A DNA stretch of 64,000 nucleotides. Source: Shewanella loihica PV-4 (GTDB lineage Bacteria; Pseudomonadota; Gammaproteobacteria; Enterobacterales; Shewanellaceae). Where the stretch lies: NCBI RefSeq assembly GCF_000016065.1, contig NC_009092.1, positions 1,426,001 to 1,490,000 of the forward strand, in the 5' to 3' direction. Both the position numbers and the translations under genes were made by a program. Positions 1 to 9,400 of this stretch are shown here, one piece after another; within the stretch, counting starts at the first letter, position 1, and the number at the start of each line of letters is the position of its first letter. The notes beneath the pieces were generated by a model. It was not told the DNA's origin. It did no database searches and worked only from the letters and a program-made list of their open reading frames with translations.

Positions 1-1
1 C

Positions 2-268
2 TCTATCTCTCAGGGCCAGGCACTGGATTATGAGACGCCATACCAGAAGGCGGGCTTCATGCGTAAGATCCAGCGCTACAAGCTTGCCGCCGATTACACC
101 CAGCAGCAGGCCGATATCATCAAGGCCGTTGACAAGGATGAGCTGAACCAGTTGGCGAAGGAGAAGCTGAACCTGGACAAGATGATCGTGTTGATTGTCG
201 GCGACAGGGCGAAGATCGAACAGGAGATTAAAGCCCTGGGCTACCAGGTGAAAAATTTGCAGTTGTAA
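2..268 (+). CDS. M16 family zinc peptidase, C-terminal end (5' truncated by window)
   Basis: The open frame runs in from the window edge and gives the last ~88 residues of a larger protein. The helical stretch with DYTQQQADIIKAVDKDELNQ followed by a strand ending in MIVLIVGDRAKIEQEIKALGY is the usual C-terminus of M16 (pitrilysin-like) metallopeptidases, where the final domain ends in a VGD/KxxIxxxLK pattern. The zinc-binding HxxEH half lies upstream and is not visible, so activity cannot be judged. A strong terminator follows at once, so it ends its transcription unit ahead of gshA. Confidence 0.7.
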   Translation, partial: SISQGQALDYETPYQKAGFMRKIQRYKLAADYTQQQADIIKAVDKDELNQLAKEKLNLDKMIVLIVGDRAKIEQEIKALGYQVKNLQL

Positions 269-297
269 TCTGTAGCTTGCGCCCCAATATAGGCCCT

Positions 298-335
298 AGC
301 GGTGAGCATTAACTCTGCTCACCGCTTTATTTTTT
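298..335 (+). terminator. Rho-independent terminator after the M16 peptidase
   Basis: An 11-bp perfect stem AGCGGTGAGCA / TGCTCACCGCT closes a 7-nt loop and is followed by a T-rich tract. Confidence 0.85.
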
Positions 336-448
336 CCCTTGCCAAGGATCTAGCACAGCGGCTATTTTGTGGTGATGGCGAAAGCAAACGCGCTTTTTGC
401 AGGTCTGACTTGCAAGGCAAACGGTTGAAGCAATGAGAGACGAAGAAT

Positions 449-2038
449 TTGAACTCTTTCGATGAAGTGATAGGCCTACTCGACAACGAGCAGGGAAGCG
501 CCGCACTGGCAGGTATGCAACGAGGTATCGAGCGCGAAGCATTGCGTATTGAGCCGAATGGTCATCTGGCCATGGATAAACATCCTAAGGCGCTCGGCTC
601 GGCACTGACCCATTCGCGGATCACCACAGACTACAGCGAGTCCCTGTTAGAGTTTATCACCCCTGTCTATCAAGATATCTCAGCCTTGCTGACGGATCTC
701 ACCCAGACCCACGCCTTTTCGGTAAGGCACCTGGGCCTGCAGCAACTCTGGCCGGTGAGCATGCCCTGTTATGTCGGCGATGTAGCCGATATCCCCATCG
801 CCGATTATGGCAGTTCTAATACCGGGCAGCTAAAGCGTCTGTACCGCAAAGGCCTCACCTATCGCTATGGCGCCCAGATGCAGATCATCTCTGGCGTGCA
901 CTTTAATTTTTCCGTGTCTGATGCACTGTGGGAGCTGCTCTATCAAGGCTCGGATAAACGCCTGAGCAAAGGCGATTTCATCTCTGAATCCTATTTTGGA
1001 TTGATCCGTAACTACCGCCGCCTGGTATGGGTATTGCCATATCTGTTTGGCGCCTCGCCGGCGCTGTGTGGCTCCTTCATCAAAGGTCAACAAACTGATC
1101 TCGCCTTCGAGAAGTTAGGCAAAGGTACCCTCTATCTGCCCTATGCCACCTCGCTGCGCATGAGCGATCTGGGTTACACCAACAAGGAGCAGGAGCGGCT
1201 CAACATCAGCTACAACTCGCTAGCTGAGTACCTCGAAGGGATCAACGCGGCGATCAAGATGCCATCGGCTCATTTCGAGAAGATCGGCGTCAAGGTCGAG
1301 GGCGAGTTCCGTCAGTTAAATGCCAACGTGCTGCAGATAGAGAACGAGTTCTACTCGCCCATTCGGGCTAAGCGGGTAACCCTCGCCGGCGAGAAGCCTT
1401 CTCAGGCCTTGGCCCGCGCTGGGGTCGAATATATCGAGGTGCGTGCACTGGACGTCAACCCCTTCAGCCCTGTGGGGATAGATGCCGATCAGGTGCGTTT
1501 CCTAGATCTCTTCCTGCTGCACTGCCTATTGACGCCATCGCCAAAGAGCGATGCGACAGATGAGGCCGCCATTGGCGCTAACCTAAGTAAGGTGATCACC
1601 CGTGGCCGTGAGCCTGGATTGACCCTGAATCGTGGGGGCGAGCAAGTTACGCTACAGGCCTGGCTCGAGTCCCTGTTTGGTGAGCTAAGCACCTTGGCTA
1701 AGCTGCTCGATGGTGAGGGACAGGCTTATCAAGACAGCCTGGCACATTGGCTCGAGGCGGTGCGCGACCCAGCCAAGACGCTATCTGGTCGCGTGATGTC
1801 TGCACTATTGGCCGAGGGGATAGATCATAGCCAGTGGGTGAAATCCCTGGCGAAAGACTATTACCATGCCCTGCGCGATTATCCGCTGACGCCTGAGGTT
1901 GAGGCGGCCTATGAGGCGGCGGCCGAGCAATCCTTGGCGGCCCAGGCCAAGCTCGAGGCGGAATCAGTGCAGGATTTCGAGCAGTATCTTGCCGACTATT
2001 TCGCCGAGGCGCCCGCGCCGGTAGATCAAGTGGTATAA
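449..2038 (+). CDS. gshA: Glutamate-cysteine ligase
   Basis: Catalyses the ATP-dependent joining of glutamate and cysteine, the first step of glutathione synthesis, in the cytosol. The 529-residue protein is close to the ~518 of E. coli GshA and keeps the N-terminal signature GIEREALRI (residues 26-34) and ITTDYSESLLEFITP (58-72), typical of the proteobacterial GshA class. The start is a TTG at 449 behind a purine-rich GAGACGAAG stretch; no in-frame ATG exists before residue 23, which would delete conserved sequence. The next gene starts 2 nt after its stop, so the small lipoprotein downstream is probably co-transcribed. Confidence 0.95.
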   Translation: MNSFDEVIGLLDNEQGSAALAGMQRGIEREALRIEPNGHLAMDKHPKALGSALTHSRITTDYSESLLEFITPVYQDISALLTDLTQTHAFSVRHLGLQQLWPVSMPCYVGDVADIPIADYGSSNTGQLKRLYRKGLTYRYGAQMQIISGVHFNFSVSDALWELLYQGSDKRLSKGDFISESYFGLIRNYRRLVWVLPYLFGASPALCGSFIKGQQTDLAFEKLGKGTLYLPYATSLRMSDLGYTNKEQERLNISYNSLAEYLEGINAAIKMPSAHFEKIGVKVEGEFRQLNANVLQIENEFYSPIRAKRVTLAGEKPSQALARAGVEYIEVRALDVNPFSPVGIDADQVRFLDLFLLHCLLTPSPKSDATDEAAIGANLSKVITRGREPGLTLNRGGEQVTLQAWLESLFGELSTLAKLLDGEGQAYQDSLAHWLEAVRDPAKTLSGRVMSALLAEGIDHSQWVKSLAKDYYHALRDYPLTPEVEAAYEAAAEQSLAAQAKLEAESVQDFEQYLADYFAEAPAPVDQVV

Positions 2039-2040
2039 GC

Positions 2041-2481
2041 ATGAAGGCTCGCGCTATTGGTGCAGGTATTGGCCTGCTGACACTGTCTATGCTGTCGGGC
2101 TGCGCCTCTGGCCCCGACAACGAGTCGCTGTGCGCGACCGTGTCTGGCTATCAGATGCCGGATGAGTCTCAGGGCTTGTACCGCGCCGTGGTGACCCATC
2201 TCAACGGTAAGCCTGTGATCTCAAGGCCCAACTATCGTCTCGCGCCGGGGGAATATCAATTCACCCTGGCCGAACTCATCGACTCGCCGCGACTCAAGGT
2301 GAAACTCGCGGCGCGCCAGACCAAGACATTGACGCTGCATCTCGAGGCGAATCAGCGCTATCACCTGGCGGCTCAGTTTAATCAGGACAAGATCTATCGC
2401 GGCCTGGATACCGACTACTGGCAACCCGTGGTGTGGGCCCAGGAGTCTCATGAGTGTGAGTTCCTCAACGAATCAAACTAA
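2041..2481 (+). CDS. Small putative lipoprotein of unknown function
   Basis: This 146-residue protein has a hydrophobic signal segment (residues 8-18) and a lipobox LSGC with the acylated cysteine at 21, so it should be a membrane-anchored lipoprotein facing the periplasm. The mature part is beta-rich and polar, with no domain I recognise; RPNYRLAPGEYQF resembles small carboxypeptidase-like or PEGA-type beta folds but this is only an impression. It sits directly after gshA with no room for a terminator. Confidence 0.75.
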   Translation: MKARAIGAGIGLLTLSMLSGCASGPDNESLCATVSGYQMPDESQGLYRAVVTHLNGKPVISRPNYRLAPGEYQFTLAELIDSPRLKVKLAARQTKTLTLHLEANQRYHLAAQFNQDKIYRGLDTDYWQPVVWAQESHECEFLNESN

Positions 2482-2579
2482 TGGATTGATAGCATGGGGT
2501 AAATTTGCCGCCTGGCGATTGCTTCTCTACTGCAAGGATGTGAAACTAGCCCAATGTGTTTAATGTTTTCGGTCTGTTG

Positions 2580-3197
2580 ATGAGAAAGATTTCCTTAGCC
2601 TTACTTGCCGTTAGCTTCCTGTCATTGGGGGGCTGCGCCACCTCACCGCCAGAGGATCCTGAAAACCTCTGCGCCATCTATCAAGAGAATCGAGACTGGT
2701 ATGAGGCCGCGGTCGATACCCGCGAAAAGTGGGGCGTGCCGGTACATGTGCCCCTGGCCATGATGTATCAGGAAAGCTCATTTAAACACAACGCGGCGCC
2801 GCCGATGGAATACTTCTTGGGCTTTATCCCCATCGGCCGTGCCAGCGACGCCTATGGTTACGCCCAAGCTAAGACGCTAACCTGGGATGACTATGTGCGC
2901 GAGACGGGCAACTCCTGGTCGAGCCGCAGCAACTTCGACGATGCCATGGATTTCATGGGCTGGTTTATCTACAAGACCCACAAGATAAATGGGGTCTCCA
3001 AGTGGGATGCCCGCAATCAATATCTCAACTATCACGAGGGGTGGGGCGGATATAAGCGTGGTACCTACAGGCAGAAGCCTTGGCTGATCAAGGTGGCCGA
3101 TAAGGTCGACAAGCGCTCTAAGCGTTATGCCGCCCAATACCGCAGCTGTCAGGAAGATCTTGACTCCTCCTGGTTGTGGCGCCTCTTCTTCGGTTAA
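2580..3197 (+). CDS. SLT-like (lysozyme-fold) lipoprotein, putative lytic transglycosylase
   Basis: The 205-residue product starts at ATG 2580; a longer GTG-started reading from 2556 only adds a non-signal extension. It has a signal peptide and lipobox LGGC (Cys19). The mature protein carries VPLAMMYQESSFKHNA with a glutamate in the position of the catalytic Glu of SLT-family transglycosylases, and then YGYAQAKTLTWDDY, matching the GLMQ...TW-type second motif. Likely role: periplasmic peptidoglycan trimming. It follows the preceding lipoprotein by ~100 bp in the same direction. Confidence 0.75.
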   Translation: MRKISLALLAVSFLSLGGCATSPPEDPENLCAIYQENRDWYEAAVDTREKWGVPVHVPLAMMYQESSFKHNAAPPMEYFLGFIPIGRASDAYGYAQAKTLTWDDYVRETGNSWSSRSNFDDAMDFMGWFIYKTHKINGVSKWDARNQYLNYHEGWGGYKRGTYRQKPWLIKVADKVDKRSKRYAAQYRSCQEDLDSSWLWRLFFG

Positions 3198-3519
3198 CCC
3201 TAGATGTGGGCTTCGTCAGCTTTTAAAGCTGCAGGCGAGGCCCAAAAAAGGTATTTACCGTGTCGTTAATGTGCCTCCTCCATGTGCCTCCTCGGGGCCG
3301 TTATTCCGTCTTTGTTCCTCGAAAAATTGCCTACCTTAAACTCAAGAACTCACTGTTTTTATCAGCGTACAATAACTGGCAGTTATTTTGAGGCTAAGTC
3401 AATGCTGCTTAAGCCTTTTTGCGCTACTTAGCTTAATCCCGGCGATCACTGTTATCTGCATTTAAAAATGACTATAATGCGCGCAAAACAATAGCCTTAC
3501 CCTACAAAAAGGATAAAAG
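3198..3519 (+). promoter_or_regulatory. Intergenic region with the purE promoter
   Basis: No gene is seen in these 322 bp. A TATAAT -10 element lies at 3473-3478, about 42 nt before the purE start, with only a weak -35 (TGTTAT near 3450). An imperfect GC-rich hairpin at about 3206-3243 follows the lipoprotein gene but lacks a T-run on the plus strand. No convincing PurR operator was found. Confidence 0.45.
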
Positions 3520-4029
3520 ATGACTAAGCCATTTGTTGCCGTACTCATGGGATCGGATTCTGATCTCCCAACAATGCAAGCCACCTTAGATGTACTTAAA
3601 GCTTTCGGTATTCAATACGAAGCCAAGGTGACCTCGGCGCACCGTACGCCTGCAGCGACCCACGCTTACGTTCACGATGCCGAAGAGCGTGGTTGTAAGG
3701 TCTTTATCTGCGCGGCGGGTCTGGCGGCTCACCTGGCAGGTGCCGTAGCCGGTATCACCACACGTCCGGTTATCGGTGTGCCAGTAGATTGCGGTCCACT
3801 ACAGGGCCATGACGCTCTGCTATCGACAGTGATGATGCCTGGCGGCGTGCCTGTGGCTACCGTAGCTATCGGCAGCGCGGGTGCGAAGAACGCGGGTTAC
3901 CTGGCGGCGCAGATGCTGGCCGTTGGCGATGATGCCCTGGCACTTGCGGTAAAAGAAGAGCGCGCTAAGTCGGCTGAAGCCGTACAGGCAAAAGATGCCA
4001 AGCTACAAGAGAAGCTGGCTAACGCTTAA
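3520..4029 (+). CDS. purE: PurE-type N5-carboxyaminoimidazole ribonucleotide mutase, solitary paralogue
   Basis: PurE interconverts N5-CAIR and CAIR in purine synthesis. The phosphate-loop GSDSD (11-15) and the catalytic SAHRTP with His41 are present, and the length of 169 is normal. However the usual [11 protein letters not shown] loop reads [10 protein letters not shown] (65-74), and the segment after IGVPV is [12 protein letters not shown] instead of SKALxGxDSLL. It also has a lysine/alanine-rich C-terminal tail. No purK is next to it; it has its own promoter and terminator. A second, canonical PurE lies at 20190 with purK. Either one may be the housekeeping enzyme. Confidence 0.85.
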   Translation: MTKPFVAVLMGSDSDLPTMQATLDVLKAFGIQYEAKVTSAHRTPAATHAYVHDAEERGCKVFICAAGLAAHLAGAVAGITTRPVIGVPVDCGPLQGHDALLSTVMMPGGVPVATVAIGSAGAKNAGYLAAQMLAVGDDALALAVKEERAKSAEAVQAKDAKLQEKLANA

Positions 4030-4082
4030 TGCCTGCCTAATGGCTGCTTGATGCCTGTATAAAGGGACTTCATCAGCCTGAG

Positions 4083-4110
4083 ACGCCGCCCGTTCGGGTG
4101 GCGTTTTTTT
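4083..4110 (+). terminator. Rho-independent terminator after purE
   Basis: Stem ACGCCGCCC / GGGTGGCGT with a GTTC loop followed by seven T. Confidence 0.9.
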
Positions 4111-4463
4111 ATCTCATCTCTCGCCTATCTCTTGCTCTTCTCATATTCATTTTTCTGATCATTTTTACTGCATTCATTTTTTAACTGATGTTTAACCCTT
4201 TTTCATTTCCCCTACGTCTATAGCTGTGAAGGGCGCTTTTACCTAATGGCTAGGATGAATAGCTTGGATGAAAGGCTAGGATGACAGAGGCGTGGGATAG
4301 ACTTAGTCCTAGGCGTCGCGACTTGCCCGAATATATACCCGTAAATTGCTGAAAAGCGAAGCAACTTGTTGCCAAAGCATGGACAAACCCCGTCGAGGGA
4401 TGCAGACTCAGCTATTGCATGAGTTTAACGCCGCTCGAGGAGTCGGTATGAGGGAGTCCCAGC
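4111..4463. other. Intergenic region before the ECF sigma factor
   Basis: About 350 bp without a supportable gene. The first part is T-rich; the part from 4300 has a more ordinary composition and must carry the promoter of the sigma-factor operon, but no clear -35/-10 pair stands out. Confidence 0.4.
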
Positions 4464-5057
4464 GTGGAACAGGTATCTGAAGTAACTGCAGATAGTGATC
4501 AAATCCTGATGGCGCAATACGCCCAGGGAGATCAAGGTGCCTTTGAGCAGCTTTATCATAAACACAAGGGCGGCCTGTATCGCTATTTCAAGCGTCAACT
4601 AGGCGACAGTGCCCTGGCCGAAGATCTCTATCAAGAGACCTGGAGCCGGGTGATTAAGGCCGCCGCAGGCTATGAGCAGCGCGCCAAGTTTACCACTTGG
4701 CTCTATCGCATCGCCCATAACTTGCTGATCGATCATGTCAGGGCGCTGAAACCTGTGGACAGCCTAAGCGACCCGGCAGGCGAGGAGCAGTCCTTGGAGG
4801 CTGTCATCCCCAGCGATGAGAGCGGCCCGGACGGTCGGCTAGAGGATGAGCAGAAGGCCTTGCTCTTAAAGCATTGCATCAGCCTTCTGCCCCATGTGCA
4901 GAAAGAAGCCTTTCTGCTGAATGTGGAGATGGGATTTACCGCGGCGGCGATAGGTGAGATCGCCGGGGTTGGCATGGAGGCCACTAAGAGTCGAATTCGT
5001 TATGCTAATCAGGCGCTCAAGGCCTGTGTGCAACAGAAAATGGCAGGAGCAGTCTAA
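4464..5057 (+). CDS. ECF-type sigma-70 family RNA polymerase sigma factor
   Basis: This 197-residue protein has the two-domain layout of ECF sigma factors: region 2 around residues 25-95 (FEQLYHKHKGGLYRYF, then LAEDLYQETWSRV and FTTWLYRIAHNLLIDHVR) and region 4 around 135-190 (LPHVQKEAFLLNVEMGFTAAAIGEI then ATKSRIRYA). It directs RNA polymerase to a stress or envelope regulon. It starts with GTG at 4464. Its stop overlaps the start of the next gene (TAATG), implying translational coupling to its probable anti-sigma partner. Confidence 0.92.
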   Translation: MEQVSEVTADSDQILMAQYAQGDQGAFEQLYHKHKGGLYRYFKRQLGDSALAEDLYQETWSRVIKAAAGYEQRAKFTTWLYRIAHNLLIDHVRALKPVDSLSDPAGEEQSLEAVIPSDESGPDGRLEDEQKALLLKHCISLLPHVQKEAFLLNVEMGFTAAAIGEIAGVGMEATKSRIRYANQALKACVQQKMAGAV

Positions 5058-5824
5058 TGTCAGATGAAAACGATAAAATGCTCTCGGATGCCGAGCTAAA
5101 GGCGCTCTATCTGGCTAAGGCCACAGAGCAGCCTTCAACAGAGCTGGATGCCCGTATCCTGGCGATGGCCCAGCAACGCCTAACTGAACATGCTGGCGAA
5201 AGTGAGCAGAGCGGGGCAGCCAATGTTATTCAGGCCAGCTTCTGGCGCCGCTATCGCTGGCCGTTGTCATCGGCCGCCTCAGTGCTGCTGTTATCCAGCC
5301 TCTTGCTGTTGAACCTCAATGGCCCCCCCCCCATAAACGATCAAGTCCGGCCCATGCTTGCCAGTGAGCCTCAGGCGATGCGCATGGCAGCACCTACTGA
5401 GCAGCAAGAGCCGAAAGTGCAGCAGGGCCCGAGTGCCCAGGCTGATGCAGCAGATGCGGAGCTGGCAAGCCCTCAAGCCGTGACTATGATGGCGCGTAAA
5501 GCGCCTATTGATGTGAAAACAGAGAGTCAGGCCGATGGCCAAGGCGAGCTCGAATCGTTAACGGCGCAGCAAGTCGGTGCTGCTGATCTGGATACTACAA
5601 TAGATGCAAAAGCAACGACTCAGGCCAAGGCGGTGATATCGGATATTCAGGCGGTGAACCATCTGCAGCAGCTGGTCGATAGCAAGCTGTGGGGTGATGC
5701 AGATACCCTGTACCACAGACTGCTCAAGGAGCGTCCAAGGCTGAAAGATAACAGCCATCCCCAGCATGAGCAGTGGCAAGCGTTATTGAAGCAGATTAAG
5801 GCTCACTCGCAGAGTAAAGAGTGA
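5057..5824 (+). CDS. Single-pass membrane protein, probable anti-sigma partner
   Basis: The 255-residue product has a charged cytosolic N-terminus (~65 residues), one transmembrane segment at about 69-87 (rich in Leu) and a Gln/Ala-rich periplasmic part of ~165 residues. That topology and the TAATG overlap with the ECF sigma gene are what an anti-sigma factor shows. There is no HxxxCxxC zinc motif of ZAS-type anti-sigma factors; the N-terminal helices (LSDAELKALYLAKATEQPSTELDARILAMAQQ) are the likely sigma-binding part. Function is inferred from context. Confidence 0.6.
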   Translation: MSDENDKMLSDAELKALYLAKATEQPSTELDARILAMAQQRLTEHAGESEQSGAANVIQASFWRRYRWPLSSAASVLLLSSLLLLNLNGPPPINDQVRPMLASEPQAMRMAAPTEQQEPKVQQGPSAQADAADAELASPQAVTMMARKAPIDVKTESQADGQGELESLTAQQVGAADLDTTIDAKATTQAKAVISDIQAVNHLQQLVDSKLWGDADTLYHRLLKERPRLKDNSHPQHEQWQALLKQIKAHSQSKE

Positions 5825-5847
5825 CAGTAACTGAAACAATAGCATTG

Positions 5848-5873
5848 AAAACGGGGCCTTAGTGCCCCGTTTT
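5848..5873 (+). terminator. Bidirectional terminator between convergent genes
   Basis: Perfect 10-bp stem AAAACGGGGC / GCCCCGTTTT with a CTTAGT loop, A-tract on one side and T-tract on the other, so it can serve both the sigma operon and the convergent minus-strand gene. Confidence 0.85.
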
Positions 5874-5874
5874 G

Positions 5875-6366
5875 TTATTCAAACCAAGATTTTACCGCAT
5901 CCCAAATTCCCAGCGAGTGGCCTTCGAACAGATCAATCCCCAACGCGGATTTCAGCAGATAGAGGAGGAGTAACCCCAGGCTCAGGCTGATCAGGATAAG
6001 AGCGATGATGACGCCAAACAGCGCCAGGCTGGAGAGACGTTTCTCGCGCCGGGTGAAAGCCCGGCGGTTGCGCCCCAGCAGCATCACATAGTAGAAACGC
6101 CAGGGGATAAAGGGGATGGAAAAGGTGCCTCGGCTGTCTATGGCGTGTCGCTGCCAGCTGCGTCCCTGCAAGGCGTTATCTATCGCCTCGAGTTGTGCCT
6201 GACTAAAGCTTGCCGCCAGCGCCTTGGGTTGGCTCGCCAGAAACTGGGCGATGCGCCGGCTCTGCTCACTGGAGGCTGGCGTCTTTTTTGTCACCTTAGT
6301 GTCGATATCCTGTCCCATAGCCACCCGAGATAGAAGGAATTTTGGCCTAAGTATAGTTGTACACAT
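5875..6366 (-). CDS. Hypothetical membrane protein
   Basis: I do not recognise a family. The 163-residue reading has a soluble N-terminal half, a conserved-looking aromatic patch IPFIPWRFYYVMLLGRNRR (about 84-102), and one strong transmembrane segment (113-138). Two starts compete: ATG at 6366, 10 nt behind AAAGAAG, and ATG at 6318 (protein MGQDIDTKV...), whose N-terminus looks more natural. It is divergent from the tricorn-like protease gene, sharing a 100-bp promoter region. Confidence 0.6.
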   Translation of the reverse strand: MCTTILRPKFLLSRVAMGQDIDTKVTKKTPASSEQSRRIAQFLASQPKALAASFSQAQLEAIDNALQGRSWQRHAIDSRGTFSIPFIPWRFYYVMLLGRNRRAFTRREKRLSSLALFGVIIALILISLSLGLLLLYLLKSALGIDLFEGHSLGIWDAVKSWFE

Positions 6367-6465
6367 TTGCTAATACTTCTTTAGCCACAAATTACTGTAG
6401 ATTTAAGGAAAGTTTGCTACCTTGTTGCCCCATAAGAATAAATCCGACTTAATTATGGGCGCTTT

Positions 6466-9400
6466 ATGAAACTCTCTCACCTGTTTGCCTGCTGCGCAAT
6501 TGCATTGGGCACCGCTTCTTCCGCACCACTTTTTGCCGCTCAAGCTGAAAATGTAAAAGCTGAAAGCCAGGCTACTGAGCAGAACGTCGGCTACTACCGC
6601 TCGCCTGCGATTCATGGCGATACCCTGGTATTTACCGCAGAAGGGGATCTCTGGATTCAGCAGTTAGGCGATGCCCAGGCGAGAAGGCTTACCAGCCTGC
6701 CAGCGCAGGAGCTAGGCGCCGCCATCTCAAACGATGGCCAGCAGCTTGCCTTTGTCGCCAACTATGAAGGGGCGAGTGAGGTCTATGTCATGCCCATTCA
6801 GGGCGGCGTCGCCAAGCGAGTCAGTTTCGAAAACAGCCGTGTGCGGGTGCAGGGCTGGACGCCAGATGGCAAGGTGCTCTATGCCACGGATAATGCCTTT
6901 GGCCCCGCCAACTATTGGGTGCTGCGCAGTGTCGACCCTGAGAGTTTGACCACGCAAGATCTGCCGCTGGCCGATGCCATCGAAGGCGTGGTGGATAACG
7001 CCGGTGAATATGTCTACTTTACCCGCTTCGGTCTGCAAGCCACCGGCGATAACGCCAAGGTGTATCGCGGCGGCGCCAAGGGAGAGCTGTGGCGCTATAA
7101 GCTTGGCAGTGACCAGGAGGCTCAGCCTTTAACCGCCGAGCATGACGGCTCGGTGCGCCAGCCCATGCTGTGGCAGGACCGTCTCTATTTCGTCAGTGAT
7201 AGTAGCGGCAACGATAATATCTGGTCCATGACCTTAGATGGCAAAGACCTGCGTCAGCTTACTCAGTTTAGCGACTGGCAGGTACGCGGTGCTCGTCTCG
7301 AGCAGGGACGCGTGGTGTTCCAGCAGGGCGCCGATATCAAGCTTTATGATATCGCCAGCAATCAGGTGTCTACCTTGGATATCCACCTGACCTCAGATTT
7401 TCCTGAGCGCCGTGAGCACTGGGTCAACAAGCCGATGAAATATGCCACCTCCACCAGCCTGGCGCCCAATGGTGACAAGGTGGTGATCACCGCCCGCAGC
7501 CATGTGGCACTGGCGGGTACAGATGGCTCGCGTTTGGTTGAGCTGGGCCTGCCGGGAGACTACCGGGTTCGCGGCGCCGTGATGAGCCCCGATGGCAAGT
7601 GGGTCTATGGGATCAGCGACGCCTCGGGCGAGCAGGAGATCTGGCGCTATAGCGCAGATGGCAGCGATGAGGCCAAACAGCTCACCCAAGATGGCAAGGC
7701 CCTGCGTATGGCGCTGAGCCTCTCTCCCGATGGACGCTACATTGCCCACGATGATTACAACGGCGACCTCTGGCTCTTGGATCTCAAGAAGGGGCGCAAC
7801 AGCAAGATATTGACCAATGGTCAGGGACTTGGCCCCTATGGCGATGTGGTCTGGTCGAACGACAGCCGTTTCATCGCCGTCACCAAGGATGAACGAGGTC
7901 AGCTAAGACCACAGATAGTGCTCTACTCTCTGGAAGAGGAGAGAGCCGAGGCGCTGACCAGCGACAAGTATGAGTCTTTCTCGCCCGCCTTTAGCGATGA
8001 TGGCCAGTGGCTCTATTTCATCTCTAATCGTGAGTTTAATGCCACCCCAACCTCGCCTTGGGGCGATCGCAACATGGGACCGGTTTTTGACAAGCGCGGG
8101 CAGATCTTCGCGCTGGCGCTGACGCCAAAGGCGGTATTCCCCTTCAGCAAGCCAAACGAGTTAAATCAGCCTGCGGCCAAAGAGGAAGAAGCGGCTAAAA
8201 AGCCCGCTAAGACCCAGGTTCAGTGGCAGGGGCTCAGCAAGCGCCTGTGGCAGGTGCCGGTCGCCTCTGGTAATTACAGCCAGCTACAGGTGACCGAGAA
8301 GGGACTTTACATGCTGGCTAATTCTGTCGACCGCGCCCAGGCTCCAAATCTGATGTGGGTCAAGTTCGACCCCCTCGGCCCTAAGGTGGAAACCTTCAGC
8401 GAAGATGTCGCCAGCTATGCGCTCTCTGGCGATGACAGCAAGCTCTTCCTGCGTCGCCACAGTAAAGGCGGCGCGGAGATGCTGATCGTCGATACGGGCG
8501 AATCCCTGCCCAAAGATCTTGCCCATGCCAAGGTACAGACAGAGCAGTGGCAACTGGCGATCTCTCCGCAGCTCGAGTGGCAGCAGATGTTTGAAGATGC
8601 CTGGCTGATGCACAGAGATTCCTTCTTCGACAAGAAGATGCGCGGCCTCGACTGGCAGGCGACCAAGGCCAAGTATCAGCCGTTGCTGGCCAGACTGACC
8701 GATCGTCACGAACTGAACGATATCTTCATGCAGATGATGGGCGAGCTCGATGCCTTGCACTCTCAGGTGCGCGGCGGCGATCTGCCACTAGATCCTAATC
8801 AGCCCCAGGGCGCTAACTTAGGTGCCCGCCTGTTACAGACCAAGCAAGGGGTCCAGATAGCCCATATCTATCAAAACGATGCCGAGTTACCCCAGCAGGC
8901 TTCACCGCTGGCGAGAGTCGATGTTGATGCCAAGGTGGGCGACATCATCCTGGCGATCAACGGCAAACCGGTTGAAAACGTTGCCGATGTGGCCCGCCAC
9001 CTGCGCAATCAGGCGGACAAGCAGGTGCTGCTAACTCTCAAGCGCGATCGCAACAGCTTCAAGACAATCGTGTTGCCGGTGGCTAACCGCGCCGATGCCA
9101 AACTGAGATATCTGGACTGGGTCAACAACAATAACCAGAAGGTGGCTAAGGCGGCCGATGGCGAGATAGGTTATCTGCATCTGTATGCCATGGGCTCGGG
9201 CGATATCGCCAACTTTGCCCGCGAATTCTACGCCAACATAGAGAAGAAGGGCCTGATTATCGATGTGCGCCGCAACCGTGGCGGCAATATCGACAGCTGG
9301 ATCATAGAGAAACTGCTGCGCCGCGCCTGGATGTTCTGGCAGCCAACTCAGGGGACGCCGAACACTAACATGCAGCAGACTTTCCGTGGTCATCTGGTGG

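Noticed and set aside
1698..2120. 140-codon minus-strand frame inside gshA
   Set aside because: Proline/arginine/alanine-rich antisense frame typical of GC-rich coding DNA.
3206..3243. Hairpin after the SLT-like lipoprotein as a terminator
   Set aside because: Stem is interrupted and followed by A residues rather than T on the coding strand.
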